NCBI GenBank assembly: GCA_044353855.1
Contig: JBILBF010000001.1
Location: 558,001 to 622,000, forward strand
Source: UKL13-3 sp044353855
Lineage (GTDB): Bacteria; Bacteroidota; Bacteroidia; UKL13-3
Length of the DNA: 64,000 nt
Direction of reading: 5' to 3'
Under the pieces are notes generated by a model. That model was not told where the DNA came from and made no database searches. It saw only the letters and a program-made list of their open reading frames with translations. The translations under genes and the position numbers were made by a program. Shown here piece by piece: positions 45,801-53,752 of this stretch; positions within the stretch are counted from its first letter, which is position 1; each line of letters starts with the position of its first letter.

Positions 45801-47063
45801 CCAACACCTCAGTATTTTGGTCAAAACTTTGACGATGGAGGTCCAGGTATTGATTTTATTTTAGGTTCGCAAGATCCAGATTATAGAAATAAAGCTGCTC
45901 GCAATGGATGGATAAGCAAAGATCCTCGTCTTACATCGTTTTATGGACAAAACTACCAAGAAAATTTAACGGGACGTGCAACATTAGAACCAATTTCTGA
46001 CTTTAGGATAGATTTAACTTTTTCACGCACTAGGAGTGTAACTACATCGGTTTTATTCAGATACGATGACACTTCTCAAACATTTAGAGATATAAACGAG
46101 CCTATTGTTTCAGGAAACTATTCTATAACCTTCAATACGTTTGCAAGTACGTTTTCAAAAGAACTTGCTAATGGCAATTCAGCGGTGTTTGAAGAATTTC
46201 AGAAAAACAGAGAAACCATTGCGAATCGATTGTCACAAAACCCCGATAAGCCTAGTAGTGGCATTGATAGCACAGGGTTTCCTTTGGGCTATAGCCGCAA
46301 TTCACAAGATGTTTTAATTCCAGCATTTTTAGCAGCCTATGGAGGTGAAGACGTAACAAAAATTGGATTGACAGCTTTGCCTAAAATACCAGATTTAAAC
46401 TGGAAAATAACCTATAATGGCTTGTCAAAAATTGAAGCGTTCAAGGATTATGTAAGCAACATTACATTAAATCATCAGTACATATCTACGTATAATGTTG
46501 GCTCGTTTCAAAGTATACTGGCTGATAGCGCAAGTAATGGCATTACAGGAGATTATGCTTCAAAATATCAAATACGACAAATTTCTATTACAGAACGATT
46601 TGGGCCATTTTTAGGAATTGATATTTCATTTGTAGGAAATATTACCACCCGAATTGAATACAAACGCGACCGTAATTTAAATTTTGGATTAACCAACGGT
46701 CAATTAAACGAACAAAAAGGAAGTGAATGGGTAATTGGAATGGGTTATAGAACAACAGAGTTAACGATTCCTTTTATTAGGCGAAATGGCAGAAGATTGG
46801 TGCTAGAAAGTGATATTAACTTCCGATTAGACTTTGGAATAAGAGATAATGTAACCAAAATACGCAATATTGATAGACCTTCAAATGATCCCGTTCAAGG
46901 ACAACGCGTATATACTTTACGACCTACAATTGATTATATGATTAGTGAAGCATTAATGCTTCGCTTGTTTTATGACTACCGGAGAACGGATCCCAAAACC
47001 TCCAATTCATTTCCTACCATTATCCAAAGTGGTGGTGTATCTATTCGATATACTATTCAATAG
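39858..47063 (+). CDS. sprA: SprA, outer-membrane translocon of the type IX secretion system
   Basis: SprA is the giant beta-barrel through which T9SS cargo leaves the cell, and it is also needed for gliding. At 2401 aa it is full length. A signal peptide (about residues 1-29, ending GDVFA) is followed by typical SprA blocks: RVGPKIFERIFGSGIIDIKP, GTAELIFAGNSNTVRNPQF and AGSIGDKLKVNINYDTEATF near the N terminus, GEYARLIPG with GTAYLDDFEGAE near residue 840, and many barrel strands to a final aromatic strand. A Lys/Glu-rich loop lies near residue 1910. The best start is TTG at 39858, because no in-frame ATG exists in the leader. Confidence 0.95.
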   Translation: MLSNSKFTYISFTTILACILTLLGGDVFAEIVETETGYYSLISLINSAPPDSTGKDTSVNLPYPIKDRKPYERSNSNNPFDLGEPANIKTKYELDPETESYNYSSKVGGQDYRLPASVGLKDALREENKRQNKEYFNQRSQANNFVSGSGIIPQLRVGPKIFERIFGSGIIDIKPRGTAELIFAGNSNTVRNPQFAPQQQTTRQFDFKQKIQLNVAGSIGDKLKVNINYDTEATFDFENQVKLDYAGKEDDIIKKIELGNVSLPLNSSLIQGSQSLFGVKTALQFGKLTVTTIISQQRGKTTETEISGGAQTTKFDIQCDNYDMNRHYFLAQYFRDNYNLWLSNLPIIGSPVIINRVEVWVTNRTGSFDGSRDVIGFADLGEASKRNNKSWTLGVDTFPGNGTNNLYSYLEGETPINSNKDALRASYQIQNELLKDQPKTGLQPISQYQAISYARLLSPNEYSVNLRMGYISLNQSLNNDDVLCVAYEYSINGVNYTVGDLTTKIPTNPVTPNVLFTKMLKGPSLRPDLPIWDLMMKNIYSLGTFQLQAKDFKLNIIYADDPSGADLNYIPIVNEPLLTGLPLVSVLNLDNLNTQQERAPDGLYDFIEGITVNPTQGRIIFPMIEPFGNYLANKFVNDKSRARYYSFFELYDSTRFAAVQLPQYNKFFLRGSYSGNSSSEISLGQTNIPRGSVRVTANGAPLTENQDFTVDYNQGRVKIINTGLLNSGAVIKVSSESNSLFSVQQKNLLGTRLDYKSSPNLILGGTLLYLNERPLTPKVNIGEEPISNVIIGFDGTYKTESRLLTKLVDRLPFIETKEPSQVTIQGEYARLIPGVQNSLANKGTAYLDDFEGAETPFDLRLGNSWFLASTPQGQADIFPEGGIINSLEYGYKRANLAWYTIASTFYQSNAQTPKHIQNDDAQLSDHRVRQCELREIYPNRQIQQGQPQNLPTLDLSFSPKERGPYNYTINGLNADGSLKDPTQNWAGIMRKIEQNDFEASNIDYIEIWMMDPYLSNPNPTNKGQLYINLGNISEDILRDNRRAAENGLPRTTDPTLQFVDTTVWGRVPRQPVVNFAFDADENIRTSQDVGLDGFNDNAERIQFDANYIQKVATLHGTASQAYLNAVEDPSFDNYQFYLSTTKLDPIEASILDRYKKFNKHQGNSPTQAQGGESFSTSATNTPDNEDINRDYTLNDIEEYYQYKIDIDKNSLVVGQNFITDSIVTSITLKNGVNTPVTWYQLKVPIREYQKRVGEILDFKSIRYMRLYMRGFENEQVLRIGALQLVRADWRKYLENLQVGKESKPGDPLDDTRFVVSTVNIEKNATRNPIPYVVPPGIQREIDFSSPQAISQNEQSLSVLVGNLKDGDARGVFKTIKTDLRQYGKLRMFIHAEALKENVTNNGDITAFIRLGTDLTNNYYEYEIPLFITKDGEITPDEIWRVENEMIITLEEFINTKIQRTNANFPFTSPFYRQLGNVKYTVIGLPDLSNLKVAMVGIRNPKAIPGSIDDGLAKSAEVWFNELRMTEFNNRGGWAANARIQAKLADFANLQLSGSVTTVGFGGIDKKLSERSFNDQYQYDLQSSFELGKFFPKNSGLSVPMFVSYGNTLIRPYYNPLNPDTKLQKEIDESTNPEYQARIKKAADDLTTRRSMNFTNVRKNKLGGGKAHLYDISNFTFTYSFNETFRRNQTLEYYLLQNYKSLTAYNYNFNPKPWEPFKGIKSKSLALIKDFNLYFLPQSWGARLETDRRYGVTINRNNDNQGIVLNPLYDKMYTMTRYYEFRYDLSKGLKLDYNATALARIDEPLGAIEKNTPQKDSIWDNFLTGGRMMQFDQTARVNYNVPINKIPGLNWISQSSYTYTATYQWKQAPPAADSLGNTISNSQAQAYNVNLNMLMLYNKIPFLRNINSPNQGKKQAASPKEEVLKAKKGKDGKPIPPKEEKQEKEPGKQPPALVYTMKFLMMLKNASASYTQTEGTILPGFKPTPQYFGQNFDDGGPGIDFILGSQDPDYRNKAARNGWISKDPRLTSFYGQNYQENLTGRATLEPISDFRIDLTFSRTRSVTTSVLFRYDDTSQTFRDINEPIVSGNYSITFNTFASTFSKELANGNSAVFEEFQKNRETIANRLSQNPDKPSSGIDSTGFPLGYSRNSQDVLIPAFLAAYGGEDVTKIGLTALPKIPDLNWKITYNGLSKIEAFKDYVSNITLNHQYISTYNVGSFQSILADSASNGITGDYASKYQIRQISITERFGPFLGIDISFVGNITTRIEYKRDRNLNFGLTNGQLNEQKGSEWVIGMGYRTTELTIPFIRRNGRRLVLESDINFRLDFGIRDNVTKIRNIDRPSNDPVQGQRVYTLRPTIDYMISEALMLRLFYDYRRTDPKTSNSFPTIIQSGGVSIRYTIQ

Positions 47064-47077
47064 TCATTTAGTATAAG

Positions 47078-47701
47078 TTATCCATTAATATAGGATTTTA
47101 TTTCTGCAAACAACTTTTCATCCAATGGTTGAAGAGCTTTCATTGTATGTATGCCAATTGCTTTTGCTGCATTTAAATTTGTAGTGTTATCATCAATAAA
47201 GATAACTTCTTGAGCAGTTAAATTTATGTGTTTGAGTACAAATTCATAAATTGAACTATGTGGTTTGCGTAAACCAATTTCATATGACAAGAATTGCGCA
47301 TTAAACAAATTACTCCAACGGTCCCAGCCAAAATGCACATCGATATATTTCTTAACTGATTCGATATGTATAGAATTGGTATTGCTTAATAAATATATTT
47401 TATAGTTAGTTTTTAAGGATTCAAGCATAACAAATCGTTCTTCAACAATATCAAGCAACATAGCATTCCAAGCATTGTCAATTTGGGTTTCGGTAATATT
47501 GCCTTTAAGTGCAGATTTTAGGGCATGTCTAAAATCATCAGCGGTAATTTTTCCCGTTTCAAAATCAGTGAAAATGGTTGACTCTTCATTTAAATCTTCT
47601 AAAGTTAGTCCAAGCCTTTTAAAGGCTCTAATTGTTTTGTTTTGATCCAAATCAATAAGTACACCACCTAAGTCAAAAATTATTGCTGAAATCTTTTTCA
47701 T
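47078..47701 (-). CDS. HAD-superfamily hydrolase (YihX-like)
   Basis: A phosphatase of the HAD-IA group, 207 aa from the ATG at 47701 (the frame opens further upstream, but the family starts at MKKISAIIFDLGGVLIDLD). Motif I is FDLGGVLID, in which the second Asp of the usual DxD is Gly, as in YihX-type members. Motif II is YLLSNTNSIH, the motif III Lys is in LRKPHSSIYEF and the acidic motif is VIFIDDNTTNLNAAKAIG. Sugar-phosphate or nucleotide-like substrates are possible. It converges with sprA. Confidence 0.82.
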   Translation of the reverse strand: MKKISAIIFDLGGVLIDLDQNKTIRAFKRLGLTLEDLNEESTIFTDFETGKITADDFRHALKSALKGNITETQIDNAWNAMLLDIVEERFVMLESLKTNYKIYLLSNTNSIHIESVKKYIDVHFGWDRWSNLFNAQFLSYEIGLRKPHSSIYEFVLKHINLTAQEVIFIDDNTTNLNAAKAIGIHTMKALQPLDEKLFAEIKSYING

Positions 47702-47864
47702 GTTATTTGTATAACAACTTGCAAAAATATATGTTTGCAGTCCTTTAAAAATTAAAAACCATTCAGTTGAATACCCAACCATTCAATTTGCAAGGTTTTT
47801 AAAAACAAAAGGTATTACAATCCGTATCGTATAAAAGTTAAACAACAATATTGGAGCAATCCAA

Positions 47865-47938
47865 GGGCCTATAGCTCAGTCGGTTAGAGCATCTGACTCA
47901 TAATCAGGGGGTGCCTGGTTCGATCCCAGGTGGGCCCA
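47865..47938 (+). tRNA. tRNA with CAU anticodon, probably tRNA-Ile2 (or elongator Met)
   Basis: A full cloverleaf: acceptor GGGCCTA / TGGGCCC, D arm with AGCTCAGTCGGTTAGAGC, anticodon arm TCTGA-CTCATAA-TCAGG with CAU, T arm CCTGG-TTCGATC-CCAGG, discriminator A. CCA is not encoded. A normal G1-C72 pair excludes initiator tRNA. C4-G69 and C5-G68, which TilS is known to recognise in E. coli tRNA-Ile2, are both present, favouring lysidine-modified Ile2 over Met. Confidence 0.93.
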
Positions 47939-47946
47939 CCCTTTTT

Positions 47947-47986
47947 CAAAAGAGCTTAAAGATAAATTTCTTTAAGCTCTTTTTTG
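47947..47986 (+). terminator. Terminator after the tRNA gene
   Basis: CAAAAGAGCTTAAAG (47947-47961) pairs with CTTTAAGCTCTTTTTTG (from 47970) in a stem of 13 bp or more with an 8-nt loop and T run. Confidence 0.9.
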
Positions 47987-48083
47987 ATGAATAGGGTAGT
48001 TACCGTTGTGTTAGTATAGAAACGATGTATTAGGCTAATTAGGTAAAAATGTAATTATTTTTTATCTTTCTCAAACCTAAATT

Positions 48084-51000
48084 ATGAGACCCCTATTCAG
48101 CATATTTATTTTATTTGCTTCTTTTTGCCAAGCTCAGATTTCCGAAAATTTTTCTGATGGCAATTTTTTAAGCAATCCGAGTTGGCAAGGTGACGATAGT
48201 TTGTTTCAAGTCAATTCAACGTTTCAACTTCAAAGTAATGGCACTTTAGCAAAAGATATTTCCTTAAGCACACCCTCCACTATTGCCCAGGGTGAATGGC
48301 GATTTTGGTGCAGATTTAGTGTAAGCCCAAGTACTGCAAACTTTATGCGGGTATATTTAATAAGTGATTCTGCAAACTTAAAAACCTCCTTGAATGGATA
48401 TTATGTACAATTGGGTGGAGTTACTGGAACTACCGATTCTATAACGCTTTATAAACAAAGTGGAACCATACGAACACGCATTATTGCCGGAAGACCAAGC
48501 ACTGTTAGCAAATCCAATAATGTAGTAAGTATAAAAGTATTGAGAGACATTACTGGAAATTGGCAACTGTTTTCGGATACAACTGGGTGGCAAAATTATG
48601 TTCTGGAAGGTACGGGTATCGATTCAACATTTACACACGCTAATTTTTTCGGAGTTGTTGTTAAATTTACAAACACGAATACACAAAAATATTATTTAGA
48701 TAATATATACACAGGTCCGATAATTATGGATACGATAGCACCTGTTGTAGATTCTATTCAAGTAATTACACCTACACAATTGCGGTTGGTTTTTTCAGAA
48801 AATATTGAATCAATTTCCGCACTCAATACGTTTAATTACAATATAAACAATGCCATTGGAAGTCCAGTATCGGCTCAATATGATGGCAGTAGAAAAGATG
48901 TTGTTTTGTTAGATTTGAATACAATATTAACTGTAAATAATTATATGCTTACAGCAAATAATATTTCAGATGATATCGGAAATATAACAGTTACCCAACA
49001 AATTCCTTTTGGTTTTTATCGTTACGATGCACAATTTGGAGATGTATTGATTAGCGAATTTTTTCCCGACCCAACTCCTTCAGTTGGTTTGCCAGAGGAT
49101 GAATTTATTGAATTGTATAATCACACCAATATTAGGTTACAATTAAAAGGATGGACAATAAGTGATGCTACCACTACGATCACATTACCCGATTTTCTCA
49201 TTGGTCCAGATAGTTTCATCATATTGTGCGCTGCTTCCAATATTGTTTTGTTTAGAAATTTCGGAAACTGTATATTTACAAGTTTACCATCATTAAATAA
49301 TACGAGTGATCAGCTAATATTAAAAGACAATACGGGAAAAATTATTCATCAGCTTAATTATGATATGAGTTGGTATGGTAATGAATTAAAAGCTGATGGA
49401 GGGTATACAATTGAGATGAATAATCCAAACCAGCTTTGTTTGGGAAAGCAAAATTACAAGGCAAGTGATAATCTTATTGGTGGAACCCCTGGAACCAAAA
49501 ACTCTCGTTGGGCATTCCTAAATGATACTGTTGCTCCTTTTATTTTTTCTGTTTCAGCTAATAATGATAAAACTGTCCAGTTAGTTTTTAACGAAAAAAT
49601 GGATAGTGTTTCGATGCTCAATGCTGCAATTACATTTGCTCCCACCAATACTATAGTATCTCGTTTAGTTGCTCAATCGAATATGGATACACTTATTATA
49701 CTCCTAGCAAACCAACTTTCATCAAATAGTACACATACACTTACAATTTCCAATGTTGCTGATTGTAAAGGCAATTTAATAGTACCCAATACACTGAAGC
49801 AATTTTCTTATTTTGTTCCTGATACTGCAAGTCAATTTGATGTATTGATAAATGAAATATTACCAGATCCAGAACCAATAATTGGATTGCCTGCAGCTGA
49901 ATATATTGAACTGTATAATCGTTCTAATAAAATCATTTCACTTTTTAATTGGACAATAAGTGATGCAAGTTTAAATGCTAAACTACCTAATACTATTTTA
50001 CTCCCTGATAGTTTTATTATCCTTACAGCCCAAACTAACATTTCATTATTTACCTCTTTTCATCATGCATTTGGCTTGAACAACTTTCCATCGTTGGGAA
50101 ATGATGGAGATGTATTGACACTTAAAAACGAAACCGGAAAAGTAATTCATACTGTAGTTTATCATTCAAATTGGCATAGCAATAAAATAAAACAAAATGG
50201 AGGATGGAGTTTGGAAATGATCGATACAAAAAACCCATGTGGTGGCATTTCAAATTGGACATCTTCGACCAATACACTTGGAGGAACTTTGGGTAAAAAA
50301 AATTCAGTAACAGCTATAAATAGAGATAAAACAGCACCTAAATTATTACGAGCATATCCGTTTTCTGCAAAAGAGTTAACGCTCTATTTTAATGAACCTA
50401 TGGATAGTATTTCGATGATGCCATTACACCGGTTTGTGATAAATAATACCATTGGAAATGCAGTTGCAACAATATTTGATGATGCCACTTTTCAGACTGC
50501 AACAATTTTATTAAACACGGCACTTGATACCAATACTGTTTATAGGATAATAGTAGATTCGGTAAAAGATTGCGCTGGTAATAGTATCTCCAACGAAGAT
50601 TATGCTGATGTTGGGCTGCCCGAAAAAGCAGATAGTTTTGATTTTGCTATTAATGAAATACTTTTTAACCCACGTGTAAATGGAGTTGATTTTGTAGAAC
50701 TCATCAATAGAAGCGATAAAATTTTAGACCTTAAAAATGTGTTTATTGCCAATACTACAGACGATAATGCTATTAATGATTTTTATCCAATAGTACCCAA
50801 TGGATTTATTGTTTTACCTAAACAATATATTGTGTTAACGGAGAATTTAGGTGCAATCCAATCCGACTATTTTACACCTCAACCTAAACATATAATACAA
50901 TGCCAAATGCCTTCGTTTAACGATGACAAAGGGGGTTGTGTTTTCATTGATTTATTTAATAAGCGATACGATCAATTTAATTATGACAAAGACATCCATT

Positions 51001-51470
51001 TTAAATTAATAGATGAAAAAGAAGGTGTAAGCCTTGAACGGATAGATTTTAACAGGCCAACAATGGATAAGAGTAATTGGACTTCAGCTTCATCAACATC
51101 AGGTTATGCAACACCTACGTATCAAAATTCACAATATTCGGTTACCACAACCACGCAAACGATAAAAGCCGAACCCGATATCTTTTCACCTGATGGTGAT
51201 GGATACAATGATGTGGTAAATTTTAGTTACTTAATGAATGAGCCAGGCTTTACAGCAAATTTTTATATTTATAACTCAGCCGGACAAAGAGTAAAATATT
51301 TAGTACGCAACCAACTATTGGGAACCAACGGTGTTTTTAGCTGGGATGGAATTACCGATGAAGGAACAAGAGCACCTATTGGTATTTACGTTTGTTACTT
51401 TGAAACCTTTAACCTGAATGGTGAAGTGAATAAACAAAAAATAACCATCGTAGTCGCTGCAAAATTATAA
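48084..51470 (+). CDS. Large surface protein with three Ig-like + lamin-tail units
   Basis: A 1128-aa secreted protein. The signal peptide is about residues 1-17 (ending FCQA). Residues about 18-210 form a lectin-like/jelly-roll domain with DNIYTGPI at its end. Then a unit of an Ig-like domain (DTIAPVVDSIQV, LRLVFSENIES) plus a lamin-tail domain (GDVLISEFFPDP, EFIELYNHT) occurs three times, the lamin-tail parts beginning near residues 318, 583 and 852. The end is a FlgD-Ig/gliding-type domain (EPDIFSPDGDGYNDVVNFSY ... GIYVCYFE), often a T9SS sorting signal. Probably cell-surface; adhesin or nuclease-anchor roles are guesses. Single gene after the tRNA. Confidence 0.85.
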   Translation: MRPLFSIFILFASFCQAQISENFSDGNFLSNPSWQGDDSLFQVNSTFQLQSNGTLAKDISLSTPSTIAQGEWRFWCRFSVSPSTANFMRVYLISDSANLKTSLNGYYVQLGGVTGTTDSITLYKQSGTIRTRIIAGRPSTVSKSNNVVSIKVLRDITGNWQLFSDTTGWQNYVLEGTGIDSTFTHANFFGVVVKFTNTNTQKYYLDNIYTGPIIMDTIAPVVDSIQVITPTQLRLVFSENIESISALNTFNYNINNAIGSPVSAQYDGSRKDVVLLDLNTILTVNNYMLTANNISDDIGNITVTQQIPFGFYRYDAQFGDVLISEFFPDPTPSVGLPEDEFIELYNHTNIRLQLKGWTISDATTTITLPDFLIGPDSFIILCAASNIVLFRNFGNCIFTSLPSLNNTSDQLILKDNTGKIIHQLNYDMSWYGNELKADGGYTIEMNNPNQLCLGKQNYKASDNLIGGTPGTKNSRWAFLNDTVAPFIFSVSANNDKTVQLVFNEKMDSVSMLNAAITFAPTNTIVSRLVAQSNMDTLIILLANQLSSNSTHTLTISNVADCKGNLIVPNTLKQFSYFVPDTASQFDVLINEILPDPEPIIGLPAAEYIELYNRSNKIISLFNWTISDASLNAKLPNTILLPDSFIILTAQTNISLFTSFHHAFGLNNFPSLGNDGDVLTLKNETGKVIHTVVYHSNWHSNKIKQNGGWSLEMIDTKNPCGGISNWTSSTNTLGGTLGKKNSVTAINRDKTAPKLLRAYPFSAKELTLYFNEPMDSISMMPLHRFVINNTIGNAVATIFDDATFQTATILLNTALDTNTVYRIIVDSVKDCAGNSISNEDYADVGLPEKADSFDFAINEILFNPRVNGVDFVELINRSDKILDLKNVFIANTTDDNAINDFYPIVPNGFIVLPKQYIVLTENLGAIQSDYFTPQPKHIIQCQMPSFNDDKGGCVFIDLFNKRYDQFNYDKDIHFKLIDEKEGVSLERIDFNRPTMDKSNWTSASSTSGYATPTYQNSQYSVTTTTQTIKAEPDIFSPDGDGYNDVVNFSYLMNEPGFTANFYIYNSAGQRVKYLVRNQLLGTNGVFSWDGITDEGTRAPIGIYVCYFETFNLNGEVNKQKITIVVAAKL

Positions 51471-51494
51471 GCAAACAGTATTTGTAAAGAAAAG

Positions 51495-52892
51495 CTAGTT
51501 GGCTTCTACTTTTTGTTTATCAACTGTAATAGGGAGTTTCATTGTTTGAATAGTGCTCCATCCGCCTAATACATTTTTTACCCGTTGAAACCCTTTTGAT
51601 TTTAAATACGAAGCTGCAATCATAGAACGGTAGCCTCCTGCGCAATGCACCAAAAATTCATCTTCTTTATTTAATGTATGGTAATCAGTTGTAATTTTAT
51701 CCAACGAAAAATGTATTGCTTGTGTTAAATGTGCTGTATTAAACTCTCCTGGTTTGCGCACATCCAATATATTAACATTCGTATGTTTTGCATCTAACTC
51801 AAACTCTTCTTCATCAACTGTAATAATCATATCCCACCGTTTGTCTGCTTGTTTCCACGTTTCGAAACCACCATCCAAAAACCCTTGAATATTATCAAAA
51901 CCTACGCGGGCTAGGCGCTCAATGCTTTCTTTTTCTTTTCCCTCATCTGCAACAATCAAAACGGGAGTAGCAATATCGAGCAAAGTTGCTGCCCAAATAG
52001 CATACTGTCCGTTTAATCCAAAATTGATAGCTTTTGGGATAAATCCAATCTCAAATACATCGGGAATGCGTGTATCTATAATGGTAGCTCCTTCTTTCAT
52101 TTTTGCTTCAAAAGTACTTACAGAAAGTGGCGAAAGTCCCTTTTTTAATACATCTTCGATGGGGGCATATCCTTGTTTATTTAATGTGGCATCTTTAAAA
52201 AAGTACGCAGGAGCTGCAGCAATTCCATCGGTAACAGTGGTAATAAATTGTTCTTTGGTCATGGGTTGCAACGCATAATTTTTTGCTTTTTGCTCACCTA
52301 TTGTTGAGAATGTTTCTTTGCCAATATTTTTGCCACATGCACTGCCGGCACCATGAGCAGGATACACAATTACGGCTTCAGGCAAGGTCATTAATTTATT
52401 GCGCAACGAATCGTACATCATACCAGCCAACTCTTCTTTAGTCATTATTCCATCCAATAAATCAGGTCGTCCAACATCACCCACAAATAAAGTATCGCCA
52501 GTAAACACACAATATTCTTTGCCGTTTTCATCCAACAATAAGTAACTGCTCGACTCAGGTGTATGGCCAGGCGTATGCAATACTTTAATGGTTAATTTAC
52601 CCAATTTAAGTTCTTCGCCATCCTTGGCTACATGCACGGGGTAGGCAGTTTGTGTTGTTGGTCCATATACAATTGAAGCCCGAGTTTGCTTGGCCAAATC
52701 AATATGTCCGCTCACGAAATCAGCATGAAAATGTGTTTCAAAAATATACTTTATTGTAGCTCCATTTGTTTTGGCCATTTCAATATAAGCATCATAATCT
52801 CTTAATGGATCAATAATGGCTGCTTCGCCTTCCGACTCAATATAATAAGCAGCTTGCGCCAAACAAGTTGTATATAATTGTTGTATGATCAT
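51495..52892 (-). CDS. MBL-fold hydrolase fused to two rhodanese domains (persulfide dioxygenase-like)
   Basis: A 465-aa cytoplasmic protein of sulfur metabolism. Residues about 1-240 are a metallo-beta-lactamase fold of the ETHE1/persulfide-dioxygenase group: THFHADFVSGH (His54, His56, Asp58), HTPGHTPES, TGDTLFVGDVGRPDLL and YPAHGAGSACG. Rhodanese domain 1 (about 255-360) has no catalytic Cys in its active loop (VADEGKEKES). Rhodanese domain 2 (about 370-460) keeps it (VHCAGGYRSMIAAS). This MBL-Rhd-Rhd order is common in Bacteroidota. Probable role: oxidation or transfer of persulfide sulfur. Convergent with the lamin-tail gene. Confidence 0.9.
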   Translation of the reverse strand: MIIQQLYTTCLAQAAYYIESEGEAAIIDPLRDYDAYIEMAKTNGATIKYIFETHFHADFVSGHIDLAKQTRASIVYGPTTQTAYPVHVAKDGEELKLGKLTIKVLHTPGHTPESSSYLLLDENGKEYCVFTGDTLFVGDVGRPDLLDGIMTKEELAGMMYDSLRNKLMTLPEAVIVYPAHGAGSACGKNIGKETFSTIGEQKAKNYALQPMTKEQFITTVTDGIAAAPAYFFKDATLNKQGYAPIEDVLKKGLSPLSVSTFEAKMKEGATIIDTRIPDVFEIGFIPKAINFGLNGQYAIWAATLLDIATPVLIVADEGKEKESIERLARVGFDNIQGFLDGGFETWKQADKRWDMIITVDEEEFELDAKHTNVNILDVRKPGEFNTAHLTQAIHFSLDKITTDYHTLNKEDEFLVHCAGGYRSMIAASYLKSKGFQRVKNVLGGWSTIQTMKLPITVDKQKVEAN

Positions 52893-53033
52893 GTTTTAAT
52901 AAATTTATTACAAAATAGAATAATGGTAAAAATACTTTTGAACGTAAAGAATACAAAGTTGAGTTTTTTTAAGGTTCAAAAATTTATATTTTGTTATGGT
53001 ATAATTTAAATGAATTTAATTCAGGTGAAAGAT

Positions 53034-53639
53034 CTAATTTTGATATGGAACTCTTAATGCAATACTTCTGCCCAAGGTTATTTCATCTGCATATTCCAAT
53101 TCGCCACCTATAGCAATTCCACGAGAAATACTACTTATATTAACTGTATAATCCTTTAATTTTTTAGAAATGTAAAACACTGTTGTATCACCTTCCATAG
53201 TTGCACTTAAAGCCATTATAATTTCTTTGGTTTCTTCTACCTTTATGCGTTCAAGCAGTTTGTTTATATTTAAACTATCGGGGCCAATGCCATTTATTGG
53301 CGAAATTAAACCACCAATAATATGGTAAGTTCCATTAAACTGGTTGGTGTTTTCGATAGCCAACACATCCCGTAAATCTTCCACCACACAAATAGTGTGT
53401 TGGTCGCGTTTGGGTGCTGCACAAATATTACACAATGCAGCATCGCTTACATTATTACACCGTTGGCAATATTGTATTTGGGTGCGCATTTTAATGATAG
53501 CTTCCCCCAGCTTGGTTACTTCAAGTTCTTTTTGCTTTAATAAATACAATACCATACGCATTGCCGATTTTTTGCCAATACCTGGAAATTTTGACAACTC
53601 GTTTATGGCTTCTTCTATTAAATAGGAAGGATAATTCAT
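53034..53639 (-). CDS. recR: Recombination mediator RecR
   Basis: RecR works with RecO/RecF to load RecA at gaps. The ATG at 53639 gives MNYPSYLIEEAINELSKFPG, the normal start; the frame is open a little further upstream. The 201-aa protein has a helix-hairpin-helix (FPGIGKKSAMRMVLYLL), a four-Cys zinc finger (CQRC ... CNIC), a Toprim domain (TICVVEDLRDVLAIE; YHIIGGLISPINGIGPD) and the Walker-B-like C terminus (SRGIAIGGELEYADEITLGR). Confidence 0.96.
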   Translation of the reverse strand: MNYPSYLIEEAINELSKFPGIGKKSAMRMVLYLLKQKELEVTKLGEAIIKMRTQIQYCQRCNNVSDAALCNICAAPKRDQHTICVVEDLRDVLAIENTNQFNGTYHIIGGLISPINGIGPDSLNINKLLERIKVEETKEIIMALSATMEGDTTVFYISKKLKDYTVNISSISRGIAIGGELEYADEITLGRSIALRVPYQN

Positions 53640-53752
53640 GTGGTGCAAATGTAGTTGTTTGAAACAGGATTTTAACACAACCATTTAGAGGTTTTTGTAG
53701 TCTATACATTCATTAATAGTTTTTTAAGTCCCATTTATGTATAATTGAATCT

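Noticed and set aside
47865..47986. tRNA gene as an island attachment site
   Set aside because: No repeat of the tRNA 3' end and no integrase was found in the window; the downstream hairpin is a plain terminator.
48378..48593. Antisense frames inside the large surface-protein, SprA and amylase genes
   Set aside because: They show no domain, signal or start context and are expected by chance in long A+T-rich genes.
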